Below, one piece after another: positions 1-5,364 of a DNA stretch of 7,872 bases. The first letter of the stretch is position 1. Each line of letters starts with the position of its first letter. The stretch lies in assembly GCA_018812465.1 (NCBI GenBank), contig JAHJCS010000142.1, forward strand, positions 1 through 7,872. Direction: 5' to 3'. The notes below the pieces were generated by a model. That model was not told the origin of the DNA. It did no database searches and saw nothing but the letters and a program-made list of their open reading frames with translations. Position numbers and translations under genes: made by a program. The DNA comes from Nanobdellota archaeon (lineage in GTDB: Archaea > Nanobdellota > Nanobdellia > Woesearchaeales > UBA12501).

Positions 1-1
1 C

Positions 2-727
2 CCAACTAATCCCAATCTTGAGAAGAGATTCATGGAAGTTCTTGATGTCAGCCTGCCCTCAGCAGAAGAGATCACTATCAATACTAATGGAAGCTTCAAG
101 TATTCAAGATCAAATATATTCAAGACTCAAAGATTTCTGCATAACATCATGTACAATAATGGTTTTAAGGCACCATTCTCTGTTTCATATCTTTTAGCAG
201 ATGATCCTGAAGCAGAGATGGACAGGCTGGGTCAGAAAAAGCATGAGACTGGTTTCAGCGAGCTTGGAATGATGGCGATGGCAGGTATTTTCAATCCTCT
301 CAAGAATCTCGTCCCATATTATGAACATATAGAGACCGGAAAGAGAATTGATGTGAAATATGGACCCACTCTGAATATGGGAAGATGGAAGAAAGTCAAG
401 GACAAAGGAGTGGTGCAGAACCCTTACAGCAGGTTTGTGCCAAGAGCCAGATTAGGTGCCCATATATGCAGTGTCAATCAAGCAAGCAGATTTGCTTTGT
501 ATCCTGGAGGAGAGATTTCAGCTTGCAATGGAGGTTATGCAGGAAGAGTCTGTTTTTCTAATCTCAGCGAGGGGTATGATTCATTTGTTGAGCAGTATAG
601 CAGGGTCTTGAGAAATCTCAACCAGTTCTATCAGAATAATCTTGGGCAGATAATGCAAGGCAGGCAGAATACATGGCTTTGCGAAATAACCAGCATGTCA
701 GATCATATCTTTGAGTTCAAGAGATAG
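2..727 (+). CDS. Probable radical SAM/SPASM-like protein, C-terminal part (5' end outside window)
   Basis: The reading frame is open to the left edge, so the first ATG (32) is probably internal. The residues before it (TNPNLEKRF) look like what follows the GGEP motif of radical SAM proteins, and 'ITINTNGSF' at about residues 14-22 after that ATG matches the radical SAM beta strand ending in TNG. Near the C-terminus, 'CSVNQASRFALYPGGEISAC' (C146 to C165) followed by C174 and 'FSNLSEG' resembles a SPASM-type segment, in which cysteines flank an 'l.i.pdGei.pC' strand; a further Cys is at 217. The CxxxCxxC cluster that binds S-adenosylmethionine would lie outside the window, so the class is inferred from the C-terminal half only. 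The substrate cannot be told; SPASM proteins often modify peptides or enzymes. The gene ends 19 nt from the convergent next gene. Confidence 0.55.
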   Translation, partial: PTNPNLEKRFMEVLDVSLPSAEEITINTNGSFKYSRSNIFKTQRFLHNIMYNNGFKAPFSVSYLLADDPEAEMDRLGQKKHETGFSELGMMAMAGIFNPLKNLVPYYEHIETGKRIDVKYGPTLNMGRWKKVKDKGVVQNPYSRFVPRARLGAHICSVNQASRFALYPGGEISACNGGYAGRVCFSNLSEGYDSFVEQYSRVLRNLNQFYQNNLGQIMQGRQNTWLCEITSMSDHIFEFKR

Positions 728-746
728 TGGAAAGCTGCTGAGTAAC

Positions 747-1142
747 TCATTCTTTTTTCTCTTCATACTGCACATGCCTGAACAGGAACTCATCCACTCC
801 CATCACTGACCTGCCTTTATTAGGCTCATGGTCCTCACATTTCTCTATTCTCCCTAAATTCAATACTGTGATAAAGAATGGCTGATAGAATCCTCCTGTA
901 GCTCTCTGAGACATCACTGGAGATTCCATAACAACACATACATCGCCAGTCTTCTTGCAATGAGGCTCATATCTTAATGCTCCAAGGGTATTATAATATT
1001 CTTCTATCTCCTCAGGACCATTCTCTTCATGAGTCAGCTCGTAAATGCGTGATTCTACAGTTCCTTTATCCCTATCTCTAGGTATTAATTCAAGATTGCC
1101 GCATGCAGGCACAATGTTCATCTTTTCAGGCACTAAACTCAT
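747..1142 (-). CDS. Hypothetical protein, 131 aa, four cysteines
   Basis: I do not recognise this family. The ATG at 1142 is preferred over an in-frame GTG at 1151 because a box A centred about 28 nt upstream predicts a transcript beginning at or very near 1142. The 131-aa product is soluble, with no signal peptide or membrane segment. It has four well-separated cysteines (C14, C62, C69, C102) and several histidines (H38, H61, H105, H123); C62/C69 and C102/H105 could be metal ligands, but no classical zinc-ribbon CxxC pair is present. A middle acidic stretch (residues 39-49) is followed by an apparently beta-rich part (67-97). The C-terminus is charged (EEKKE). It stands alone, convergent with the gene to its left and divergent from the small membrane protein. 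The clear promoter supports a real gene; the function is unknown. Confidence 0.65.
   Translation of the reverse strand: MSLVPEKMNIVPACGNLELIPRDRDKGTVESRIYELTHEENGPEEIEEYYNTLGALRYEPHCKKTGDVCVVMESPVMSQRATGGFYQPFFITVLNLGRIEKCEDHEPNKGRSVMGVDEFLFRHVQYEEKKE
751..763 (+). terminator. Candidate T-tract terminator of the radical SAM-like gene
   Basis: A pyrimidine stretch with a run of six T (753-758) begins 24 nt after the plus-strand stop codon. Oligo-T tracts in the non-template strand are enough for termination in archaea. The tract also encodes the last lysines of the convergent gene, so it may be only coding sequence. Confidence 0.3.
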
Positions 1143-1165
1143 AACACACACTCCAAGAACCCCTT

Positions 1166-1175
1166 TTTATATATA
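1166..1175 (-). promoter_or_regulatory. Box A (TATA) for the 131-aa hypothetical gene
   Basis: The minus strand reads TATATATAAA, centred about 28 nt upstream of the ATG at 1142. Archaeal box A elements lie about 26-27 nt before the transcription start, so the transcript should be leaderless or nearly so. Confidence 0.65.
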
Positions 1176-1223
1176 CAAAACTGTTCTCATTTATATATCT
1201 TCCTGCTTTCTTCCCTCGCAACA

Positions 1224-1231
1224 TTTATATA
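1224..1231 (+). promoter_or_regulatory. Box A (TATA) for the small membrane protein
   Basis: TTTATATA is centred about 27 nt upstream of the ATG at 1255, which predicts a leaderless transcript. Another TTTATATA-like box at 1190-1197 (plus strand) lies 34 nt further upstream and could be an alternative start; the 112-nt divergent region between the two genes holds no other clear element. Confidence 0.7.
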
Positions 1232-1254
1232 ATCCTCTTGCTAATAGGCCTTTT

Positions 1255-1521
1255 ATGGCTGCCAGACATTTCTTATGTCCATCCAGTAATAAGTCATGTA
1301 CTTCTGGATTAATAGCAATGGTGCTTGCTGTTTCAGATTATGCTTTAAACCTCATATCCCGGTATATTGAAGCATTTTTTTACAATACCTGGAGCATAGA
1401 TCCTGTCACAAATGTATACATTCTATGGCTGGAGTTACTGATACTCTTCATAATATATTTCTGCATAACTTATCTGATATACTCTGTTGTAGAGCGCTTT
1501 CTTCACAAGAAGAGAACTTAG
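1255..1521 (+). CDS. Small predicted membrane protein, 88 aa
   Basis: The start at ATG 1255 is fixed by the box A 27 nt upstream; the frame stays open back to 1045, but that part is antisense to the neighbouring gene and contains the promoter. A strong hydrophobic helix lies at about residues 54-78 (NVYILWLELLILFIIYFCIT and on), followed by a basic tail ERFLHKKRT, which predicts a cytoplasmic C-terminus. A weaker amphipathic or hydrophobic stretch lies at about 18-41 and could be a second membrane segment, giving a hairpin. C8 and C15 lie near the N-terminus. No family is recognised. The next gene on the same strand begins 48 nt downstream but has its own box A, so co-transcription is not required. 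Confidence 0.6.
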   Translation: MAARHFLCPSSNKSCTSGLIAMVLAVSDYALNLISRYIEAFFYNTWSIDPVTNVYILWLELLILFIIYFCITYLIYSVVERFLHKKRT

Positions 1522-1542
1522 GTCCTGCTAATCCTAAGTTTT
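1513..1542. other. Inverted repeat / stem-loop at the stop of the small membrane gene
   Basis: AACTTAGG (1515-1522) and CCTAAGTT (1533-1540) are perfect complements around a 10-nt loop. A G-U pair and one more A-U pair extend the stem to 10 bp in RNA. The left arm includes the TAG stop (1519-1521); the right arm runs into TTTT and the box A of the phosphoesterase gene. It could be a hairpin ending the upstream transcript or an operator for the downstream promoter. Confidence 0.45.
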
Positions 1543-1547
1543 ATATA
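1540..1547 (+). promoter_or_regulatory. Box A (TATA) for the phosphoesterase gene
   Basis: TTTATATA is centred 26-27 nt upstream of the ATG at 1570, again predicting a leaderless transcript. It directly abuts the inverted repeat at 1513-1542. Confidence 0.7.
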
Positions 1548-1569
1548 CAACCTTATACCTGCTCTTACC

Positions 1570-2121
1570 ATGCAATACACAATCTACTGCGATCTCCATA
1601 TAGGCGGACCACATGAGATAAAGGAACCATTGACCTTCTCAGAGAACACTGTCTTCTTAGGAGACAATTTTGACCTGAAGAACTCTTTGAGAAAGAATCT
1701 GCCTGAGATAGAAGCTATGAGATCAAGCACTATCCTGAAATGCAGGAGATCAGGTGGAATCTACATAACCGGAAACCACTCCCTCCAAATTAATGACCTT
1801 TCTGAGATCAGGGATGGAGTGCTTTTCCTGCATGGCGACCTTGTGCACAAGGGTCTTGAGCGGGCAAAGAAGTGGAGGCTCAGCCACAAGAAAGGAAAGT
1901 CTTCATTCTATTGGAACATCCTGAGAATGTATTACAGATTATTCCATGATCCTATCTTTGTCCTGAAGAGGCATATCAGGAAAGCTTATTCTCTTGCAAA
2001 AGAGAACAGCTGCCATACAATAGTCCTTGGCCATTTCCATCCAAGGAACTTAATAGACCTAAAAAGAGACAACATAAGAATAGTGATACTTCCAAGAGGA
2101 GTAAATCAGATATCCTTGTAA
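1570..2121 (+). CDS. Calcineurin-like metallophosphoesterase
   Basis: The five metal-binding blocks of the metallophosphoesterase fold appear in order: D8-L-H10 (DLHIGG), G31-D-N-F-D35, G68-N-H70, H88-G-D90, and G154-H-F-H157. These normally coordinate two divalent metals and hydrolyse phosphoester bonds. Layout and size (183 aa, with LHGD and a final 'LPRGVN' strand) recall the small UDP-2,3-diacylglucosamine hydrolase-like branch, but LpxH itself belongs to bacterial lipid A synthesis, so that substrate is unlikely in an archaeon. The insert at about residues 96-140 is rich in Lys, Arg and aromatic residues (KKWRLSHKKGKSSFYW), and could form a cap that binds a nucleic acid or an acidic membrane. 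The GNH block is followed by Ser71 rather than the usual Asp or Glu. The start is set by the box A. The substrate is unknown. Confidence 0.85.
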   Translation: MQYTIYCDLHIGGPHEIKEPLTFSENTVFLGDNFDLKNSLRKNLPEIEAMRSSTILKCRRSGGIYITGNHSLQINDLSEIRDGVLFLHGDLVHKGLERAKKWRLSHKKGKSSFYWNILRMYYRLFHDPIFVLKRHIRKAYSLAKENSCHTIVLGHFHPRNLIDLKRDNIRIVILPRGVNQISL

Positions 2122-2133
2122 ACCTGCAGAGAA

Positions 2134-2424
2134 CTAATCTGTCTCCTGCATATAATCAGCAACAATGCTTATTATCTTCTTTACAGTATCATTGCAGTTC
2201 TTGAAGATTATCTTATCCAGCACTTCAATCCCGTATCTTCTTATGAGATCACTGATCAAGGCATGGATAAAAGACTGGGTTGCTGACTCAACACCTTCAA
2301 AATCCAGTGTGATATCCTCTTCTTTCTCCAGAGCAGGGACTATATCCTTTATCCTGATATCTCTTGCTATATCCTTATTCTCAGCAAAACTTCCAACCAG
2401 CTTCAGCAGTCTTATGGTCTTCAT
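2134..2424 (-). CDS. STAS-like domain protein (DUF4325 type)
   Basis: This 96-aa protein matches the STAS-like pattern of the DUF4325 type: the strand 'ITLDFEGVES' (38-47), then 'ATQSFIHALISDLIRRYG' as the following helix (48-65), a strand 'KIIFKNCN' (71-78) and a final helix. STAS-fold proteins such as SpoIIAA act as partners of GHKL-type kinases and are switched by phosphorylation of a Ser or Thr near the start of that helix; S47, T49 and S51 are candidates here by position only. Its ATG overlaps the TGA of the upstream ATP-binding gene (ATGA), and AGGAGG lies 11 nt before the start, so translation is probably coupled. The tight pairing strongly suggests that the two products interact. It ends 12 nt from the convergent phosphoesterase gene. 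Confidence 0.8.
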   Translation of the reverse strand: MKTIRLLKLVGSFAENKDIARDIRIKDIVPALEKEEDITLDFEGVESATQSFIHALISDLIRRYGIEVLDKIIFKNCNDTVKKIISIVADYMQETD

Positions 2425-3380
2425 ATAAATCTGGGCCTCCTGTATCTGGCTTTCCTTCTCTCTTTCAGCGCTTTTATGTATATATCTCTTATAAGATCCA
2501 GCAATATTGAGAATTTTTTTGTTGCATTCAGAGAGATGTCAACACCTACTATTGTGCCCTGCCAATAAGGCAGTTTCTCATCTTTGGAATGCCTGTCCCT
2601 GAATGGATCAGCATACAATTTTATTGTCTCCGGACTGCTTTTAAGCAGTTTATACAGGGCATTGCCGCTGTAGATGACAAAGAAATCACGATTTACTTTT
2701 GCTATTGACTTGATAAAGAATAATCCTGCACCTGCATTGTATTCTGTTCCCCCCTCTCTTCTCGTAGTCCCTGTGATGCCCGGAGTCAGCGCTAGTTTTA
2801 TTGCTTCCAGGTCTGTCTTGGCTTTGTGCGAGACATTTATAGAACTCTTTATCCCAATTCCTGTATCTGCAATGCCAATCCTGATAATATTGCTTTTTTT
2901 ATAATACTGGGCGCATAAGATCGCACCATGCTCTGATTGTGAATGCTCTAATACATTCCTGGCCAGTTCACTTATGACATACCTGATTGGCTCTGCTTGT
3001 TTTGGCTCTAAATGAAGCAATGGAACCATTTCGGTTATGAAATGTGTCAGTTCATCTGATTTCTTTATCTGGGTCAGAGGGACAAAACGTCCTGCAGGCT
3101 CATGTTCTGTAATCCTGATTCCTGATTTGACCCCTAAAAAGCTGAACAGTTTCATTCTCTCAAGATAATGCTTTGATCTTGCTTCCATCTTCTCGCATCT
3201 GATGTTTGATGGCCCAAGCTTTAATCCAAGCGAAGCAATCATAGACAAGACCACTGGATGTACTGATATCCATTTCTTGTTTGCAGTTATCTCAAGTTCT
3301 GATGGATCTGAGGTGTCAAAGCTTCTTAAAACAGGGTCAATATTTCCCAGAAAAGCGCTGTTTGGCAAGTGTATTCTCAT
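2421..3380 (-). CDS. GHKL/HATPase-type ATP-binding protein
   Basis: The 319-aa product carries a histidine-kinase-like ATPase domain at about residues 115-290: N-box 'ELARNVLEHS' (E138, N142, H146), G1 box 'IADTGIGI' (D172), then 'GITGTTRREGGTE' and the glycine-rich 'NAGAGLFFIKS' (215-225), ending in 'GTIVGVDISLN'. No membrane segment, sensor domain or phospho-acceptor His box of a classical sensor kinase is visible. The N-terminal 110 residues ('LPNSAF', 'KKWISVHPVVLSMIASLG') form a separate conserved-looking domain of unknown role. The last 15 residues are very basic (KERRKARYRRPRFI) and could bind nucleic acid. ATG 3380 is chosen because a box A lies 25-26 nt upstream; the frame is open back to 3515, but that stretch contains the promoter and repeated motifs. 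The gene overlaps the STAS-like gene by four bases. It is probably a Ser/Thr kinase or an ATP-driven switch acting on its partner. Confidence 0.82.
   Translation of the reverse strand: MRIHLPNSAFLGNIDPVLRSFDTSDPSELEITANKKWISVHPVVLSMIASLGLKLGPSNIRCEKMEARSKHYLERMKLFSFLGVKSGIRITEHEPAGRFVPLTQIKKSDELTHFITEMVPLLHLEPKQAEPIRYVISELARNVLEHSQSEHGAILCAQYYKKSNIIRIGIADTGIGIKSSINVSHKAKTDLEAIKLALTPGITGTTRREGGTEYNAGAGLFFIKSIAKVNRDFFVIYSGNALYKLLKSSPETIKLYADPFRDRHSKDEKLPYWQGTIVGVDISLNATKKFSILLDLIRDIYIKALKERRKARYRRPRFI
2436..2441 (-). promoter_or_regulatory. Possible Shine-Dalgarno for the STAS-like gene
   Basis: AGGAGG on the minus strand is followed by an 11-nt spacer before the ATG at 2424. The six bases also encode two Arg residues at the end of the upstream gene, so part of the match may be coding chance, and the spacing is slightly long. 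Confidence 0.4.
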
Positions 3381-3383
3381 ATC

Positions 3384-3393
3384 TACCGGGAAT
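3384..3393 (+). repeat. Operator-like motif copy 1 (TACCGGGAAT)
   Basis: It occupies the space between box A and the leaderless start of the ATPase gene, about positions -4 to -13. A bound protein there would be expected to block the initiation complex. Confidence 0.5.
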
Positions 3394-3400
3394 GCCTGTT

Positions 3401-3410
3401 TATTTATAAA
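3401..3410 (-). promoter_or_regulatory. Box A (TATA) for the ATPase/STAS-like operon
   Basis: The minus strand reads TTTATAAATA, centred 25-26 nt upstream of the ATG at 3380, which fits a leaderless start. It lies between two direct copies of the TACCGGGAAT motif. The rest of the 160-nt gap to 3540 is AT-rich and holds a third, inverted copy; no gene is seen there. Confidence 0.65.
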
Positions 3411-3422
3411 TGTTCCTATTTT

Positions 3423-3437
3423 TACCGGGAATCCCGG
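3423..3437 (+). repeat. Operator-like motif copy 2, extended to a palindrome
   Basis: TACCGGGAAT (3423-3432) is identical to copy 1 and in the same orientation, 39 nt away. It merges with an inverted half so that CCGGGAATCCCGG (3425-3437) is a palindrome except for its central base. It lies upstream of box A. Confidence 0.5.
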
Positions 3438-3457
3438 GCAAAAATAACAGCATATAT

Positions 3458-3467
3458 AATCCCGGTA
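3458..3467 (-). repeat. Operator-like motif copy 3 (inverted)
   Basis: On the minus strand this reads TACCGGGATT, matching copies 1 and 2 at nine of ten positions but in the opposite orientation. It lies 78-87 nt upstream of the ATPase start codon. Confidence 0.45.
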
Positions 3468-3540
3468 TGTATTATATATGAAAATATTGCTAGGTATAAA
3501 CAATCTAAAAAGCATGTTATAAAATATATGGATATACTCT

Positions 3541-4083
3541 TTAAGATCTCAATATCAGCATTATTGCCTCATATCTCTTCCTGCCGAGCTCTGCTGCTTC
3601 TGGCAGAAGATTGACTTTCTTCCATGCTGTCTCATACTTCTTTATTATTAACTCTCTTGCATCCTCAGTAGAGAGTCCTTTTGTGACTAATGCTCCATGG
3701 GCTATACTCATAAAATTATCGAAATGAGACAATGCATCTGCTGCAGCAACAATCTTTGCTTCTTTTGATTCAGGAGGATATTTCTCATCAGAGGAATGAG
3801 TAAGGATGCAATGTTTTACTTTCCCAATGAATTCTTTATCATACCCCATATCCCTGAGTATCTCTTCTGCTTTCTCAGAACCCTTTATGTGATGGCCTTC
3901 TCTTGTTCCGGTAATTTTCACAACATCATGGAGCCATGCAGCTGTTTCACACACTACAACATCTGCTCCTGTTTTCTTAGCCAATAATCTAGAATACTTC
4001 ACAACAGAGGTTATATGCCCTTTCCAGTTCCATTTTGAGCCTTCGCAGAGCTCAAGAACCATTGATTTTATCTTACTCAACAT
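3541..4083 (-). CDS. HD-domain phosphohydrolase-like protein
   Basis: The 180-aa product has the HD-superfamily metal-binding pattern: H23 (GHITSVVKYS), the doublet H52-D53 (WLHDVVK), H65 or H64 (REGHHIKGSEKA), H91 and H96 (HCILTHSS) and D116 (AAADALSHFD). Such proteins are metal-dependent phosphohydrolases acting on nucleotides or other phosphoesters. H64/H65, H91 and H96 suggest a site with more ligands than the minimal H-HD-D set, as in some binuclear members. The start codon lies inside the end of glmU (11-nt overlap, different frame), so the two are co-transcribed and probably translationally coupled; only a weak Shine-Dalgarno-like GAAGTGGT precedes it. Co-expression with a sugar-nucleotide enzyme suggests a substrate among phosphorylated sugars or nucleotides, but this is inference. 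Confidence 0.85.
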   Translation of the reverse strand: MLSKIKSMVLELCEGSKWNWKGHITSVVKYSRLLAKKTGADVVVCETAAWLHDVVKITGTREGHHIKGSEKAEEILRDMGYDKEFIGKVKHCILTHSSDEKYPPESKEAKIVAAADALSHFDNFMSIAHGALVTKGLSTEDARELIIKKYETAWKKVNLLPEAAELGRKRYEAIMLILRS

Positions 4084-5290
4084 TCTTCTTAACCACTTCG
4101 CCAGGCAGCGTGCTCTTTCCAGGCCAGATCTTCCTTCCTGGATAGATGATTGTCTTTACGCCGAGCCTTGCATTGTCGCCTATGACTGTTCCGAACTTTG
4201 TAAGCCCTGTCTCAACAAGCTCTTCTTTCACTTCGCCTTCAACCTCTTTTTTCATCGATGTCCTGATTATGCCTTTGTCATGTCTGAGGTTTCCTGTGAC
4301 ACAGCCTGCTGCGATATTCACATTCTCTCCTATTATAGAATCACCAAGATAAGTGAGATGAGGCACAGCTGAATTATCCATTATTATGCAGTTCTTTATC
4401 TCAACCTCATGGCCTATCTTCACATTATTGCCGATGGATGTTGAAGGCCTGATATAAGCATTAGGCCCAAGCACGCAATCCTCTCCAATGACAGCAGGGC
4501 CTTCAATATACACACCTGACTTTACAACAGTCCCTTTTCCAATAATGACCTCTCCTTTGAGAGTCACATTCTGCTCTATCTCGCCCTGCACATCCTTCTT
4601 TATCTTAGACAATAAGAATTCATTAGCAGCAAGAAGGTCCCAGGGATACCCTATCGGAAACCAGTTCTCTGCTTCAATGCATTTCACTTTCTCTTTCTTT
4701 ATAAGCTCAGAGATAAAATCAGTTATCTCAAACTCTCCTCTGGAGGATTTCTCAATCTTAAAACCAAACACTTTCTTATCCAGTTTATAGCACCCTAAGT
4801 TTGCGATGTCTGAGACAAAATCCTTTGGCTTCTCGACAAGCTTCTTTGCAAAGCCTTTCTCAACAGTATAGACTCCATAATTAGAAGGATTGTCAACTTT
4901 CTTTACCATAACAGCATATTTCTCTGAAGCAACTTTCTTTATGTCCTGAGAAAAGAACAGATCATCTCCATTCATTATCATGAACTCAGAGCTTCCAACT
5001 GCATCTTTCACAGTGAGAAGCGCATGGCCTGTTCCGAGCTGCTCTTTCTGCTCAATATAAATGAGCTTCATTCCATCAAAAGAATTCCCGAACTGCTTTT
5101 TTATCATCTCTCCTTTGTAGCCAATGATCACAATGACCTCATCAAACAATCCAGTCTTTTTCAGTTCCTCAAGATTGTGCTGCAGAATGGTCTTGTTCGC
5201 AACTGTAAGAAGAGGCTTGGGCCTTGTCAGAGTAAGAGGATATGTCCTTGTGGACTTCCCTGCTGCCATGAGGACTGCTTTTAGTGACAT
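4073..5290 (-). CDS. glmU: Bifunctional sugar-1-phosphate nucleotidylyltransferase/acetyltransferase (archaeal GlmU type)
   Basis: At 405 aa this has the length and layout of archaeal GlmU proteins. The N-terminal nucleotidyltransferase domain (about 1-230) shows the nucleotide-binding loop 'AAGKSTRTYPLT' (9-20), KPLL (25-28), GTGHA (86-90), metal-binding NGDD (107-110), GEFEITD (185-191) and YPWDLL (215-220). The C-terminal half is a left-handed beta-helix of hexapeptide repeats (about 240-390), with the acetyltransferase active-site region 'VPHLTYLGDS' (H311) followed by 'GENVNIAAG'. Related enzymes acetylate glucosamine-1-phosphate and couple it to UTP (or dTTP), giving UDP-GlcNAc for surface glycans and protein glycosylation; they act in the cytosol. 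The start is set by a box A 27 nt upstream. It is the first gene of an operon with the HD protein and is divergent from the 304-aa gene. The precise sugar is inferred. Confidence 0.92.
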   Translation of the reverse strand: MSLKAVLMAAGKSTRTYPLTLTRPKPLLTVANKTILQHNLEELKKTGLFDEVIVIIGYKGEMIKKQFGNSFDGMKLIYIEQKEQLGTGHALLTVKDAVGSSEFMIMNGDDLFFSQDIKKVASEKYAVMVKKVDNPSNYGVYTVEKGFAKKLVEKPKDFVSDIANLGCYKLDKKVFGFKIEKSSRGEFEITDFISELIKKEKVKCIEAENWFPIGYPWDLLAANEFLLSKIKKDVQGEIEQNVTLKGEVIIGKGTVVKSGVYIEGPAVIGEDCVLGPNAYIRPSTSIGNNVKIGHEVEIKNCIIMDNSAVPHLTYLGDSIIGENVNIAAGCVTGNLRHDKGIIRTSMKKEVEGEVKEELVETGLTKFGTVIGDNARLGVKTIIYPGRKIWPGKSTLPGEVVKKNVE

Positions 5291-5313
5291 AAGGAGGTAA
5301 TTGAGGTATAGGA

Positions 5314-5321
5314 TATTTAAA
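5314..5321 (-). promoter_or_regulatory. Box A (TATA) for glmU
   Basis: TTTAAATA on the minus strand is centred about 27 nt upstream of the glmU ATG at 5290, consistent with a leaderless transcript. Confidence 0.6.
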
Positions 5322-5334
5322 GTTTGGGGTAATA

Positions 5335-5342
5335 TTTATATA
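5335..5342 (+). promoter_or_regulatory. Box A (TATA) for the 304-aa gene
   Basis: TTTATATA is centred 26-27 nt upstream of the ATG at 5365. An out-of-frame ATG at 5361 would stop after six codons, so 5365 is the used start and the transcript is probably leaderless. Confidence 0.7.
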
Positions 5343-5364
5343 TCTCAATCCTATACTTATATGG

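Larger units (their letters stand above)
5306..5356. repeat. Inverted repeat spanning the divergent glmU / 304-aa promoter
   Basis: GTATAGGAT (5306-5314) and ATCCTATAC (5348-5356) are perfect 9-nt complements separated by 33 nt. Each arm lies just downstream of one of the two opposed box A elements, so one regulator bound to both arms could control both genes. Confidence 0.45.

Noticed and set aside
1045..1254. Upstream extension of the small membrane protein frame
   Set aside because: It runs antisense through the 131-aa gene and both promoters; the box A at 1224-1231 predicts a start at 1255.
1357..1364. TCCCGGTA, resembling the operator motif at 3458-3467
   Set aside because: It is a single 8-nt match inside the small membrane protein's coding region; one such match is expected by chance in a window of this size when both strands are counted loosely.
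2165..2428. Plus-strand hydrophobic 87-aa frame
   Set aside because: It is antisense to the STAS-like gene; its hydrophobicity is a by-product of the reverse complement of charged codons.
3381..3515. N-terminal extension of the ATP-binding protein by 45 residues
   Set aside because: The stretch contains a well-placed box A and two complete repeated motifs, is cysteine- and aromatic-rich unlike the rest, and the ATG at 3380 fits a leaderless start.
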